This document shows, one piece after another, positions 9,551-20,850 of a DNA stretch of 64,000 nucleotides. The notes beneath the pieces were generated by a model. The model was not told the origin of the DNA, did not search any database, and saw nothing but the letters and a program-made list of their open reading frames with translations. Made by a program: the position numbers and the translations under genes. How positions within the stretch are numbered: position 1 is the stretch's first letter; every line of letters begins with the position of its first letter. The DNA comes from Heloderma charlesbogerti (Eukaryota; Chordata; Lepidosauria; Squamata; Helodermatidae), in assembly GCA_026122225.1 (NCBI GenBank), contig JANEZZ010001505.1:124001-188000 (forward strand), given 5' to 3'.

Positions 9551-9757
9551 GGCTTTGTAGCTGAAAATCGGGGGGGGGGGCAGGGGCGGATACACGGCAA
9601 CATTCAGAGGACCCAGACATGTCTCAAAGGCTGCCAGTTGATGAACCCCAGAACAAGGACTCTGGCTCTGATTTACTGCATGCCTTTTATACCTCTGCCA
9701 AACTGTTGAACAGCGAGTATCTGTTTAAGTTCTATGCTGGATTAGTCTCTTCCCAGG

Positions 9758-10285
9758 TGTCAAGGGCTCCTTGGAGGGCTCTCAGTCTAATCCAGTAGCC
9801 AAGTCCAGACACAGACAAAGGGACTCTTTTCAAAGCTTTATTCTTCTTTTACAACTTAACAGCTCTACAGGTAGCAACTAGATCTGAGCAGCAGCATCCC
9901 TATGCCCTAAGTTAGAACAGTTGGTCCCCGTTTGAAAAGCAATTACTGGCAGACCCCTGAATATAAGGACTAGGGAGAATCCCTCCCCTTTTCCCTTGGA
10001 TCCTCTGGGCGCAACCGTTCTTTGAGCGCCAACCGGGCGCTATGCCTCCTTTCCGTGCTCTCCATTTGGCGCCGCTCTCTGCGTCTGCGCCGCGCATCTA
10101 ACCAGTCTGCTATCAGTGCTGGGTCACTCCCTGGACTGCTTTCTAATCTAGGAATGTGGGTGGGAGGAATCTCTGGCAGCTGCGGGCCCTGGGAAAAAGG
10201 GGCGCGCTCCTCTCCCAGGAGCGACTGCTCTTCCTCCGAATCAGAACTACTCTGGGATTCTATGGGCTCAGTGTCCACCCTGACA
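9758..10285 (-). mobile_element. Solo LTR (copy 3), uninterrupted reference copy
   Basis: On the minus strand it starts TGTCAGGGTGGAC at 10,285 and ends CCCTTGACA at 9,758. It is flanked by a perfect CCAGG duplication (9,753-9,757 and 10,286-10,290). It carries an AATAAAG polyadenylation signal near 9,840. Its first ~310 bases are an open frame of 102 codons on the minus strand (10,278-9,970) starting MDTEPIESQSSSDSEEEQ. Length 528 bp. Confidence 0.88.
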
Positions 10286-10396
10286 CCAGGTATATTTTCT
10301 AAGCATGCCTACCTATGTCACCTTCGGACAAAGTCTTGGCTTTAGGCCAGGAAAAGCTGGGTCCCAGCTCCCACATAGCCATGAAGCTCTTTCAGT

Positions 10397-10630
10397 GTAT
10401 TTATTTAGTGACTTATTTTTAAAATGCCCATCCCGTCTTTCAGTTTTGCAAACTTCCAAGGCAGCTTCCAAAGTCAGCAAAACATAAAGTGGTATTAAAA
10501 ACAATGTTCAAAACACAAAACAACACGAGACGCTTGAGACAGTCACTCACCTACCTCACAGGGTTGTAGTGAGGCTGGTATGCGCTGCAGCCCTGGGCTC
10601 CTTGGGGGAAGGGTGAGATATGAATGTGAG
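10397..10630. repeat. LINE/SINE fragments
   Basis: 10,397-10,515 resembles a reversed LINE 3' end (TATTTATTTAG..., CAAGGCAGCTTCCAAA). 10,533-10,630 resembles the SINE body CTCACAGGGTTGTAGTGAGG found at 40,250. Both are short and diverged. Confidence 0.4.
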
Positions 10631-10770
10631 CAGTGGTTGCGTATTACACTGTGCTGCTGGGCAGTCTTCATTCAGTCAATGGGGCATGTGCAGAAAGCCC
10701 CATGGGAGGTTGTGCAGAGCGGCACCACTGGTGCTGATTACGGATGAGCCCCCCCTATTAATTAAATTAC

Positions 10771-10975
10771 CTGGCCCCATGGATGAATGATCCATTCCGT
10801 GCACAAATGGCCCACACAGGGTTTCTTTTCCAAAGGGCGCTCCTTGTGTGCGCAAGCGCCCAGAGGCAGTGTCACGGCAGCACCGTTGGCTTTGACTTGC
10901 TTGCAGAATCTCTGCCGCTGACGAAACCCATTGCCGCATGAAGCAGAACATTCAGACCAGGCACTTGTGGCCCAG
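10771..10975 (-). CDS. ADAMTSL3: ADAMTSL3-like exon: thrombospondin type 1 repeat
   Basis: A 205-bp exon with acceptor CCCTCTTCAG before 10,975 and donor CAG/GTAATT after 10,771. It encodes WATSAWSECSASCGNG, then FRQRQRFC and CAHKERPLEKKPC, a complete TSP1 repeat. The repeat includes an intact CxxSCG O-fucosylation motif (CSASCG). The exon ends with WIIHPWGQ, which opens the next repeat. Its first base completes a Ser codon from the exon ending at 14,305 and it ends in phase 0. Both neighbours fit, giving CPASWATSAW at the 5' join and HPWGQCTGPC at the 3' join. Confidence 0.9.
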
Positions 10976-13900
10976 CTGAAGAGGGCAAATGAAAAAAAAG
11001 TGAGGCACACAAGGAACGCCATACCCCAAACTAGTTGTGATTTAATTTAATTTAATTTTAAAGTAAATGAGTTAGTCACTGCAACTCACGGGATGTCCAG
11101 AGTCAATGAAGGCTATGCTGTGCTCAACTGCTCCATCTTCAGTAGTCGTGAGTGCTATGTGCTACCTTACATAGAGAGGCCGTGCAATGCCTGCCTCTAA
11201 GGGCCATGGAATATTGATTTGTTTGCCTCTGTGGTGAACGCACCCTGCCCCTCCTCATCTCAGTTATTAAAAACAGGGAAACACCACAGCACTATGTCTC
11301 CGAATGCTGCCACGTTTGTGGGATTCCCAGAGGCACCCTGCTGGCCCCGGAGGAATCAGGATGCTGAATCAGAGAGGCCTTTGGCCTGAATCCAGCAAGG
11401 CTCTTCTTCAGTTCTTCTGTCAGCTCAGTCATCATAAGCACAACGGGAATCTGGGCCCAGATGTACAGGATGTTGTGATGGCCACCAATTTGGATGGCTT
11501 TAAAAGGGGGTTGGACAAATTCCTGGAGGAGAAGGCTATCGATGGCTACTAGTCTTGATGGCTATGTGCTACCTCCAGGACCAGAGGCAGTATGCCTGTG
11601 TGCACCCGTTGCTGGGGAACATGGGTGGGAGGGTGCTGTTGCGCTCATGCCCTGCTTGTGGGTTCCCAGTCGACAGCTGGTTGGCCACTGGGTGAACAGA
11701 ATGCTGGACTAGATGGACCTTTGGTCTGATCCAGCAGGGCTCTTCTTATGTACCTCACAGCACCAGCAATCTGGTTTAAATGTGATTCTGAATGGATGGG
11801 AACTCCTCACTGATAAGGGTTTGTGTGTTTGTGCATGCATCACATTGTTTGTTTGTGCATGCATCGCATCACAGCACCAGCAATCTGTTTTAGATGTGAT
11901 GCTGTCATGGAAACACGGCCTGAGTTTAGTTTCAGGAAAACCTTTGTTACACCAACTGAGTTTGTATGCTTTTTGTTATTAGACAAGGCCAATTATCTTA
12001 CAGTGTGTGTTTCTTTATTTGCGTCGGCAGCCAGGAATTGAGAGCCACATTTGTGGCCCAAATTTGAATTGTCTTCATGTTTGTAATGGCTTATAGCTAA
12101 ACAAATATAATTCTCTCTCTCTTTCTCTCTCTATTTTGATCGGTGGCACTAGAAGCTGTCTGTCTCAAAGCAGCTGGGGTCTAAAAAAAAAGGGCATCTC
12201 CACTTTCATAGGTAGTGTAGCTGTTATTACCAGATGCTAGGGACAAACAGCAGGTTGCCATCATGCCACGTTCACTGTGAACTTCCCTGGCATGTCTGTC
12301 TGATCACTGTAAGCGGTAGAGTAGTTGACTAGATGGACTTTGGCCTGATCTAGCAAGGTGTTAATGGGATCTTCCCTCCTGTGGCTAATATCAGTGGTAT
12401 AAGGAGTATTCATTTATTTGTTAAAAGCTATGCAGCTGTAAGAAGGTCAATGTTTTTGTAATCTTTTGAGTCAGAAGTTAAAATGTGGGTGTATTTTATA
12501 CCATGTCTAAGTGGGATTCGTCTTATAAAGTAAAGATGTCACAGGCACCCGACTGGGTCTGGGAGTCTGTCGTCCCCCCCGCCTGCAACTCCCGGACTGC
12601 ACCCGCCAAGACGCTGACCTCACTCACACCCTGCTCGCAACCACTTGTGCCCTGCTTGCATCCTCCAGGACTCACCATGATCCCATCTGGTGAGCACCCA
12701 CCATTTTCCCGCCTTTGTTGTGTGCGCATAATGCCTCTAGTATTGTGCACATTGAGCTTTCCTGGCCCCCAAACAGCACATATTTAAATATGCACATTTT
12801 AAACTTCCTTTTTGCACACACAACAAAGGCAGGAAAATGGCGGGCGCTCATCGGATGGGATCGCGGTGAGGCTGAGCAACTCGCTGAGCTTGTGGGTGGC
12901 CTGAACGCGGGTCTTGGGGGGGAGCAGGGGCAGCACTTCTGCAGGTGCCCGGAGAACCTGAGCTGGGATGGGTTTTCACATCCCTATTAAAAAGTCATTT
13001 TTAGGTTGTAGAATTTTAACATAGATAAGTTCTTTGGACCTTTGTAATATGGAAGAGGGTGTTATCCATAAGATATTATTCTTAATGTAAATGTTTTATT
13101 TGATTTTTAGCTCCTGAAGAAGGAGACATCCCCGAAACATGTAGAGCACAATACATTTTCCTTTTTCGAGCACTGGATCTTGCCTCCCCCTTCTTTGTTG
13201 TTAATATCAGTTCATCAGCTGCAGAAGCTTGCTGGTCTATGACCATAATAAAACTGATCGATTGAATGATTGACTGATCAGCTGCAGAAGGGCAGGGGTT
13301 CTTGGGACTGCAGCAGGGGAGGAAAGGGTTAACCCCCCCTCCTTCTTGCACACTGTTGTCCTGCCTACTATTAACTAAAAAGCAAACAAACCAAAAAACT
13401 GATGTGGTTTCTAAAGATGTGTTTAGCGTCACATCTAGTTTGGCCCTTAGTGTAGTATGAAAACAGCCAGAACTCATCTGAACTGAGCCTGGTTTAACAT
13501 TTCTTGTGGACTCTGAGATGCAAATTGGGATTAACATATGAGAATTCGGCTTGGCTGGGGCTCTGCGGGAAACATTCAGGGGAGAGGGACAGGGTTCTCT
13601 TCTCTCCCTTTCCACCTGCAGTGTGGGCCTGGCTTCCTCTTGGCTTCACAATTTGCATGACATATGCACATATCATCAGCAAACTATATGCTGATCCAGC
13701 CATCAGTCTTTCCTCTCCCTCTCATCTGCAATTTAGCTGGCTACGTTTTTCTTTTTAAATTTATGTTAAGTGCCACATTTGTTAATTCATTTATCCATTC
13801 ATCTTTTGCTCTATTTAAAAATGACCTTGCAAACATTTTTTTAAAGAGTTGAAAAACTGCTTTGGAGATTGGCAGGGAGAAGTGGGTTTGTGACAGCACT

Positions 13901-14304
13901 GGTAGCTGCCAATACATGCCCCCCAAAGACAGATCTTTCCCATTCATTGTCCTCCCCAATTAAACCCAGCACAACCAGGCTTTTAAGACCATGTCTTGGA
14001 ACAGAAGAAGAATAGCTGTTTACAAAGCTATGAAACCGCCTCTTCCACTCTTCCACCAGTACATAATTATGTATCCCATATTCTCCTGGTGGCTACATAG
14101 ACTTAGCAACATTTCCACCCAAACCTTAGGAATTAGTACAAAGTGTCCTGCATCACTTTTCTATAGGCTGCACCACAGACTTTAACATCGTAGAGCAAAG
14201 TGATAGGAAATGAAAATAACTTGACAAGCTTGATGGCACTTTGTAAAATAATAATAATAAAAAAGTATAAATATTGAAATAAGCTAGCAATTGAATGAAA
14301 ATAC
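10976..14304 (-). other. Intron with CR1/L2-type LINE fragments
   Basis: The intron contains LINE pieces near 11,304-11,415, 11,463-11,752 and 12,303-12,370, and a TC-rich tract at 12,112-12,133. From 12,400 to 14,300 I see no exon. A 177-codon minus-strand frame at 13,082-13,615 has no recognisable domain. Confidence 0.6.
11463..11752 (+). mobile_element. CR1/L2-type LINE 3' end
   Basis: It carries the familiar squamate LINE tail wording: TTTAAAAGGGGGTTGGACAA, GGCTATCGATGGCTACTAG, CTGGACTAGATGGACC and TCCAGCAGGGCTCTTCTTATG. The same family is reversed at 20,575-20,850. The element is 5'-truncated, as is usual for LINE copies. Confidence 0.65.
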
Positions 14305-14488
14305 CTGGCAGGACAATCCTGGATGTTGCAAGGGTGGTGCTTTACAATGGGCTTCTGACCCTGCTCACATAATGACTTGTTCACCTTTTGCTCCTTCATG
14401 CTCACACACAGCAGCCTTTGGAAATGGGTGCCTGAATTCCCACAAGGAGCAGAACAAGGATTCCAGTCACCAAGCTCCCACGTATATT
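14305..14488 (-). CDS. ADAMTSL3: ADAMTSL3-like exon: first of the C-terminal thrombospondin repeats
   Basis: A 184-bp exon with acceptor TTTTTAACAG before 14,488 and donor AG/GTATTT after 14,305. It encodes YTWELGDWNPCSAPCG, then QRLLCVS, KSLCEQGQKP and PCNIQDCPA, a complete TSP1 repeat that follows the Ig domains. The two bases at its end join the next exon to make Ser. It begins with two bases of a codon, so the preceding exon must end with one. The Ig exon at 23,215 ends in phase 0 instead, so an exon of length 3n+1 is probably missing from my annotation between them. Confidence 0.87.
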
Positions 14489-14574
14489 CTGTTAAAAAGG
14501 GGAGGGGAGGGGAGAAAGCAACTGGTAAACAAGATCAAGGGCTATAGGTTGCATCTCAGATATACTGACAGCTT

Positions 14575-14757
14575 CAGGATACAAGGATCTGCCTTACAGT
14601 ACGTCCGGCCACCAGTCCCTACAGCCCAGTATTCTCTTCTCTTTTCATAGGTCCCTCAAGATTTTCCCCAGTCTGTCCCCACCCCCCTTGAATGGAGATG
14701 CCAGGGACTGAACCTAAGACTTTGTCCATGCAAAGCTTGTTCTTAATGTATTACTAA
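14575..14757 (-). repeat. Diverged tRNA-derived SINE
   Basis: It resembles the SINE at 33,345, including GGAGATGCCAGGGACTGAACC followed by a CATGCAAAG string. Confidence 0.45.
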
Positions 14758-15112
14758 GCTCCAGGTTTTGGGGGGCCCTTAGGCAAGACACCCTCAATGG
14801 GCCCCTCCCTTGGTGCGTCCACCTTCTCACCACCATGGTCCCCAGATGCTCTTGCTCCGCCTCCTCTTTCTCATCCTTGCTCCCACTTGCTTGCTTGACA
14901 GGCAGAGAGCCAGGGAACAAGGAGGCAGGAGCATCTACGTCTCCTCCTTCTCACCACCACCGTTGTCTGGGCCAGCGCGAGAGGCAGGAGAACAAGCAGG
15001 TTGCACTGGTGAAGAGGAGGAGCAACTCCAGGGGGATCTTGTCAGTGGGCCCCTGCTGGGGTGTGGGCCCTTGGCAGGTGCCCTACCATACCTACCCTTG
15101 ACACTGGCCCTG
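14758..15112. repeat. Three-copy interspersed repeat of unknown class, copy 1
   Basis: A ~350-bp unit runs from the GGGCCCTTAGGCAAGACAC side to CAGGTGCCCTACCATACC. It recurs at 28,452-28,795 and 32,190-32,495 with the string ACTTGCTTGCTTGACAGGCAG. It opens long plus-strand frames only because it is GC-rich. No protein family is recognised. Confidence 0.6.
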
Positions 15113-15604
15113 ACTAAGCAATGTTCCCTTTCTACTTCCTAAATACACCGTAAACAGTAGATCGGTCCCCTCGGTGGCAGTGCATACAATAAAGCTTCAA
15201 AGAATGTCAACATGTTCAGAGAGACAAACTATCCTCTGAACATTGGAGATCCATGAACGGAATCTCCCACGTAGTTGTTTTTTTAATTGACTAGCAGCCA
15301 TGGGGAAGGCAAGATCTGGATGAGGACAAGGGGGAGGATGGTTAACCTTTCCCCTTCTATTAAAATCCTCTTCCCCACCAACCTGCTCTCTGTCCCACAG
15401 AGAGAAACACACAGGTACCATGAAGATGCCCGTATGTTTTAACTGCAGCACAAATATAAGCTGGGGATGGGCAATTTCACTGGGAAATGATATGGGAAGA
15501 GTTAAACCCACCCACTCTGGCACTGTCATCCCAATTTGACCTCCTCCACCTGGTATTATCCCCTTAAAAGCCTGCAGGAAATGCTATTCATGGATCTCCA
15601 ATGT

Positions 15605-15752
15605 TTTCATAGAATCATAGAATAGTAGGGTTGGAAGGGGCCTATAAGACCACTGAGTCCAACCCCCTGCTCAATGCAGGAATCCAAGTCAGAGCATCCC
15701 TGACAGGTGGCTGTCCAGCTTCACCTTGAATGCCTCCAGTGTGGGAGAGCCC
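15605..15752 (-). mobile_element. CR1 LINE 3' end
   Basis: The plus strand reads TCATAGAATCATAGAATAG then GGGTTGGAAGGGGCC, the reverse complement of the CR1 3' terminus with its ATTCTATGA repeats. The element is 5'-truncated. Confidence 0.75.
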
Positions 15753-16130
15753 ACTTTTGCTCATGCACACATGAGTGCAAGTACATACACAATCCTTTTC
15801 TAAAACAAAAGAAAAAAAATGAAATTCTAAGACATGATCCTTCTGGATACTAATCCAGCAGAGTAAATAAGCAGATATTGTTGACTTGCTAACATGGCAT
15901 ATGTGTAAAAATATGTAATAAAGTAGAACCAGCGCCAACACTGTAGAACCCTACAGTTCTTGGGCCGAACCCAGTCCTCAGCACGGTGCCATCTGGAGCC
16001 CCCAATTAACAACCACGGAGCCAAAACGTGGATGTGGATGAGCAGCTTCTGCAGCAATGGGCCCTTGCAACATGGGCCCATTGGGTCCCTTGGATCGGTG
16101 GGTCGGGGGCAGCATGGGGCTTTACACTAC

Positions 16131-16225
16131 CATAGAATCATAGAATCACAGAATAGTAGGGCTGGAAGGGGCCTACAAGGCCATCGAGTCCAACCCCCCA
16201 CTCAATGCAGGAATCCAAGTCATAA
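16131..16225 (-). mobile_element. CR1 LINE 3' end, second copy
   Basis: It has the same ATAGAATCATAGAATCACAG start and the GTCCAACCCCCCACTCAATG body as the copy at 15,605, and is shorter. Confidence 0.72.
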
Positions 16226-16227
16226 TT

Positions 16228-17546
16228 TGGTGCTACTGTTCAGCAGACATGTCCTGCACCTAGCTCATCATATAACCTCCTAGAATCATTGCATCAAAAC
16301 AAAAAGATCTGGTCTAGTTGAATAATTGCTGCTGTAATAAAGTGGAAAACAACTGCTCCCAGCCCCACCCCTCAAATTAATCCTGTCAACTAGAGAGTGA
16401 TAATCTCCAGCAGTAAAGGCTGTTTTTTATTAGGCTTATGATTCAAAATCATCCCATCCTGGTTCCTCTCAGACATACTTTGAAAGATGAAGTACTATAC
16501 GATGTTGACAGATTTTTAAGCAATCATGGGTGTCATGGGGGGGGGGCAGGGTTTGAGAGGGGGCAGGGTTGGTCCTGTAATATCCAAGAATAATTGATCG
16601 CTCCCAGCTGTGTCTACAGTCTCTTTCCTATGGCACATAATGAATTCTTTAACTTATTGGGTTTTCAGCGTTTCCTTATTACTTCTGGCTTTCTTAAAAT
16701 AATACAAAAGAGCCCTTTTCAAAGCAGAAATGGTTAAAATTTACTGAGTGCAAGTGTGACTGAAAGACTGTATTATTTATTTTGCTATGAAGACATGGCA
16801 CAGGGGTGCTCCCCCCCATACCCACCGTGCAAAACCCACCTCTTTAGCAATATTTTAAACGTTTATGGTGCTTGAATAATGAACCTCCTACACAAACACA
16901 CACACACACAAACACACACTTTCCCAAACCAGCTAATTCCTGGGACTGGGAAAGAAAACCCTTTGTAGAAATGCAGAACAACAATATTGATGCTGCCTCT
17001 TAAAAGAAATAAAGGAGCAGCTGCCTCCCTGGCTCCTGGCTTGGAAACTCCCCATGTTCTTGCCACCTGCTGTAAGACACCGGGGGTCTCACTAGCATCA
17101 CGAACCAAGTGCCTTGCCTTCTGTTCCGGGATGGTTCCAAGCGAGGCTTTTATTGTGCAACCTCCCTGCCTCGTTTATGGACTTTTACGAGGGGGTCCAG
17201 ATGTCATCTTCAGTTTGTGACCCTCCCATATTTTCCCACCACTTATTACCCCCATGAAAAATCCTTAAGGAAGGAAAGGTGGAATAGTTGCATGGTATGT
17301 TTTTATTGGTAGCGCTAGGAGCCAACTGTCCGGAAAGCACCCTTGCTCTCTGCTATGCTTCAGCACCACCACTGCAAATGGCCAAAGGTGGTCTTGTGAG
17401 AACCAGCTTAGCAGGGTCAGGTGACACAAGGGGCCAAGAGGGTGTCGCCTATTTCTATAAAGTTGCTGATTCCAGCCTGTCTTCTTGATCTGAGCAACTT
17501 ATTGTAAGCTCAGCTGCTTCTAAATAGCCTGTCCTTACCTGCCGGA
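16228..17546. other. Intron sequence, mostly unannotated
   Basis: It contains a (CA)n-like tract at 16,893-16,919 and poly-G near 16,540. I recognise no exon. Confidence 0.45.
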
Positions 17547-17814
17547 CAGTAGTGTGATTATCAATTTTGGAAGTGCATGATTGACATCATGGGAGTCCCC
17601 ATAGCCACACCCTCAAGGAGAGGCCAAAAATTCAGGCAGCTGTGTTGGTCCATATCAATAAAACCCCTTCTAGCAGTTTTCATCTCCATCTGGAGCAGGT
17701 CTTTCATAAAGTGAATGGGTCTTAATTGCCCATTCAAGGTCAAGCCACCCCAAAATATTTTGCATTACAAGAGGGAACAATATATTGTTGCTGGGAAAAT
17801 CATTTCTCCTCAGC

Positions 17815-18327
17815 TAGAGATGTACCAATTTTGTAACATCCATTCTGTCTGCATTTCGTTTCATCGTCTGCTCATTGACAGAATTGAATTTTTCCAATTT
17901 CCCAAATTCGCATTTGCACAAATTCACACTTATGAAAATGCACAAATCCCCCCAAAATGTGTAAATCACCCGCCCCCCAAAAATTATGTGTGATTTTATG
18001 TGTTTTTATTTGCTACAGTAGTCATTGCCCATAACAATAAATGATTGGATTGGCACCCTCCAAAATGCACAAATTCCCCCCAAATGCACATTGCTTTCGC
18101 CTACGGAGGAAATGCAATTTTTCAGCTGTTTTTTTTTTTTTTTAATTTTACATACTTTCTATGACTAAAATTTGCGTAAAATTCCAGAAAGTAAAAAAAA
18201 AAGCAGGTTTGCAGGTCTGAGGAATCTGTGCAGTTTGGGAAAAGTCAGTCTGATGCAGAATCCATGGGTCGAATCCATAGAAATCCGGATTCATTTGATT
18301 CCATTGCTGATTCCTCTGACATCCCTA
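17815..18327. mobile_element. TAGGGATG-family hAT-type MITE inside element X
   Basis: The ends are TAGAGATGT and ACATCCCTA, with diverged 8-bp flanks TCCTCAGC and CCCTCAAC. The body contains the family's GCACAAATTC/AAATGCACA strings and a T-run. It is older than the copies at 24,709 and 30,458, judged by end and duplication decay. Confidence 0.65.
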
Positions 18328-18903
18328 CCCTCAACTGCTGTGAGGATTGCAGCTGAGCTCAGAGGGAACAGGCAAGTTTCAGGGGAAGAGGGGCCTCAGC
18401 ATCCCTGCTTATAAAAAAGAGGCAGCACTGTGTCCCTGTGAGCCCTGATGTCAGGGTTGGATCAGAGCCCACAGAGTCCCAAAGCAGCTCTGATTGTGAG
18501 GAGGAGACACAATCTGTGGGAGAGAAACTCTCTCAGGTTTCACAGGCACAGCTGGAGGGGGAGCCCCCCCCTGCTCACATTCCTGGGAGCGACATTGACC
18601 CTGGCATGGAAAGGGAGGGGCAATTTGAGCTTTTAGGAGCAAGGCGCAGGCACAGGCACAAGTGAGAGGTTGCAGGAGCCAAGCTGAGGTGCTCAGCCCA
18701 ATTGGCTCAATGTCAACAGCTGAGCCCCGAGGCCCCATGGGAGAGGGGGAGACTTTCCCCTCCTACTCCTTAAGTTCAGAGAGTTGCCGCACTTTTCCTC
18801 AAATGGAGACCAACTGATGTCCTAACTCTTAGAAACTCTTAGGCGGCTGTCCCTTTGTATTTCCCCAGAGTCTCAGGCAATTAGCATCCGTAAGCTTCAT
18901 TAG

Positions 18904-20009
18904 TGTCAGGGTTGGATCGGAGCCCATAGAGCCCCACAGCAGTTCTGATTCTGAGCAAGAGATAGAAACTATGGGAGAGGAACCCGTATGCTGTTCAGAA
19001 GTGCTGCCGGAGGGAGAATCTCACATTCATGAGAGTGGTAGAGACCCCGGCAGGCAGGGGGAGGGACAATTGGAGCTTCAGGACACTAGGCGCCAGCGAA
19101 GGGACAAGCGGGAGATGGAGGGTGTCAAGAGGAGGCACTTGTAAGGAGCGCCCTAGCTGCCTCTTACAGTCCCCTCCAATAGCCAACTCAAGACACAGAC
19201 GAAAAGGATTCTTTCCAAGGCTTTATTCCTTTTACAACTTAAAGACTCTTTCAGATGCCAATCACCCGCGACTAAGCAAGGAACTGCACTGGGTAGTTAG
19301 CAGAGTAGCCTAAACTCCAGGTAAGGCAGCTGGTCCCTGTTTGAAGGAGAAGGGCGGGAAGACTCTGAACTTATGGGCTATGGAGAGGTCCTCCCTCTTA
19401 CCCGTGGGTCCTTGGGATGCGACTGTTGTTTTAGCGCCAAGCAGGCAGAGAGCCTCCTCTCAGCGCCCTCCACCTGGCGCTGCTCCCTGCGTCTGCACCA
19501 AGCATCCAGCAAAACTCCCTCCCCCGCTCTCTCGCTGCCAGGGTCACCATCTCTCTCAGGAATGCAGGCAGGAGGAATCTCTCCCTGCCGCTGTGCCTGT
19601 GAGAGATGAGTGAGCTCCTCTCCCACGGGTTGTTGCTCTTCCTCAGAATCAGAACTGCTCTGGGGCTCTATGGGCTCAGTTTCCACCCTGACAGCGCTCA
19701 GCTCACTTGGCATGGCGTCAACAGCTGCGCCCCGATGCCCCACGGGAAAGGGGTGGACTTTTGCCTCCTAGCCCTTAAATTCAGAGGTTTCCTGCCTCTG
19801 CCCTCCAAACAGAGATCAACTGATTCACTGAGGCTAGAAACCTCTGGTAGGCAGCTCTCTTAAGTTTCCCTCATTAGGCTCATGCAATTAGCATCTGTAA
19901 GCATCATTAGGTTGAATGGAAATAAAGCCTTGGAAAGGAGCCCTATTGTCTGCGTGTTGATTCTCTGGCTACTTGAGGATTTCAGAAGGCAGCAAGGGCG
20001 CTCCTGACA
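18904..20009 (+). mobile_element. Solo LTR (copy 5), middle LTR of the nest
   Basis: It starts TGTCAGGGTTGG and ends GCTCCTGACA, with a perfect ATTAG duplication (18,899-18,903 and 20,010-20,014) made in LTR copy 4. It is split by copy 6 at 19,140-19,693. Confidence 0.8.
19140..19693 (-). mobile_element. Solo LTR (copy 6), innermost LTR, reversed
   Basis: On the minus strand it runs from TGTCAGGGTGGAAAC (19,693) to the terminal CCTTACA at 19,140, where one base of the usual CTGACA end has changed. The flanks are GCACT and GCGCT. The minus-strand frame 19,743-19,378 crosses it, 121 codons including the serine/glutamate-rich segment shared with other copies. Confidence 0.75.
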
Positions 20010-20349
20010 ATTAGGTTGAATGGAATCAAAGCCTTGGAAAGCAGCCCTTTTGTCTGAGCGTTGATTCTGGCTATTGGAGGATTCAGTCGGCTACAGAGGC
20101 ATTCCTGACACCTGGTTCCACTACACCACTGCCACCTGCCTGCTTCTGAAAGCACCTGTGGGGCATGCAGATTACCTCCAGGTGGTAATCAAGGTGGCCC
20201 CGCACACCCACTGGTGCAAGGACAGAGGCATGGCCACCTCGGTAGTGGCTTGCTCAACACAGGACTGTACTATGGAGGCCGAATGCGTGGCTCTGGAGGG
20301 CGCCTGGTTGGCTACCCCTGGTGCTCTGCCTCGCAGCTGCTCTCCAGGC

Positions 20350-20478
20350 TCAGGCAGAGCTCTTTGACATCACCTGCTACCTGAGCCCTTGGAGGTACAA
20401 GAGACTGGACCTGGGACCTCCTGCATGCAAAGCATGGGCTCTGCCACTAACCACTGAGCTATCCTCCCTTCCCCTTCT
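20350..20478 (-). repeat. tRNA-derived SINE fragment
   Basis: The right part matches the SINE head: GACCTGGGACCTCCTGCATGCAAAGC and ACCACTGAGCTAT. In reverse these are the tRNA-like A-box region and downstream sequence. Confidence 0.6.
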
Positions 20479-20574
20479 AGAAAGGGGAAAGCCAAAGCCC
20501 TCTGTGCGGCCTCCATCACAGGGCTTGTTGTGTTACAGCCCACAGCTCTCCCCCACCCCTGCCATGAGCTGATA

Positions 20575-20850
20575 ACAACAGAAGAAGAGCCCTGCTGGAT
20601 CAGGCCAAAGCATCTCGTTTGCCGCAGTGGTCACCCAGATGCCACTGGGAAGTTCACAAGTGGGACACGGGAACAATAGCGGTCTTCCACTGTCGTTTCC
20701 CAGTGACTGGCATTCAAAGGCATGGTGCCTCTGAAGCTTGAAGAAGCATCCAGCCACCATGGCTAATAGCCATTGATAGCCTTATCCTTCATGTATGTGA
20801 CTAACCCCCCTTTGAAACCATCTAAGATGGCGGCCTGATATTAAAATGAG
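20575..20850 (-). mobile_element. CR1/L2-type LINE 3' end, reversed
   Basis: The plus strand reads AGAAGAGCCCTGCTGGATCAGGCC and continues to CCCCCCTTTGAAACCATCTA, the reverse of the LINE tail at 11,463-11,752. Confidence 0.62.

Larger units (their letters stand above)
18449..20110 (+). mobile_element. Solo LTR (copy 4), outer LTR of a three-deep nest
   Basis: It starts TGTCAGGGTTGG. Its 3' portion resumes after the inner LTRs at 20,015 and ends ATTCCTGACA at 20,110. The flanks are CCTGA and CCTGG. Its own length is about 555 bp. It has an open frame near its 5' end (18,438-18,665) resembling the other copies. Confidence 0.75.
17547..20131 (+). mobile_element. Element X (CAGTGGnGTAGTGG ends), copy 1, carrying four nested insertions
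   Basis: The left part (17,547-17,814), middle (18,328-18,448) and right end (20,111-20,131, CCACTACACCACTG) are the pieces of one ~410-bp sequence. The copy at 24,552-25,356 (minus) is 405 bp once its own MITE is removed and aligns along the same blocks, such as AAAAATTCAGGCAGCTG and TTGCCCATTCAA. The inverted ends suggest a DNA transposon. The flanking duplication is not clear. Confidence 0.65.

Noticed and set aside
13082..13615. 177-codon minus-strand open frame
   Set aside because: It has no domain, no splice-consistent boundaries and no repeated conservation. It is a chance frame in intron sequence.
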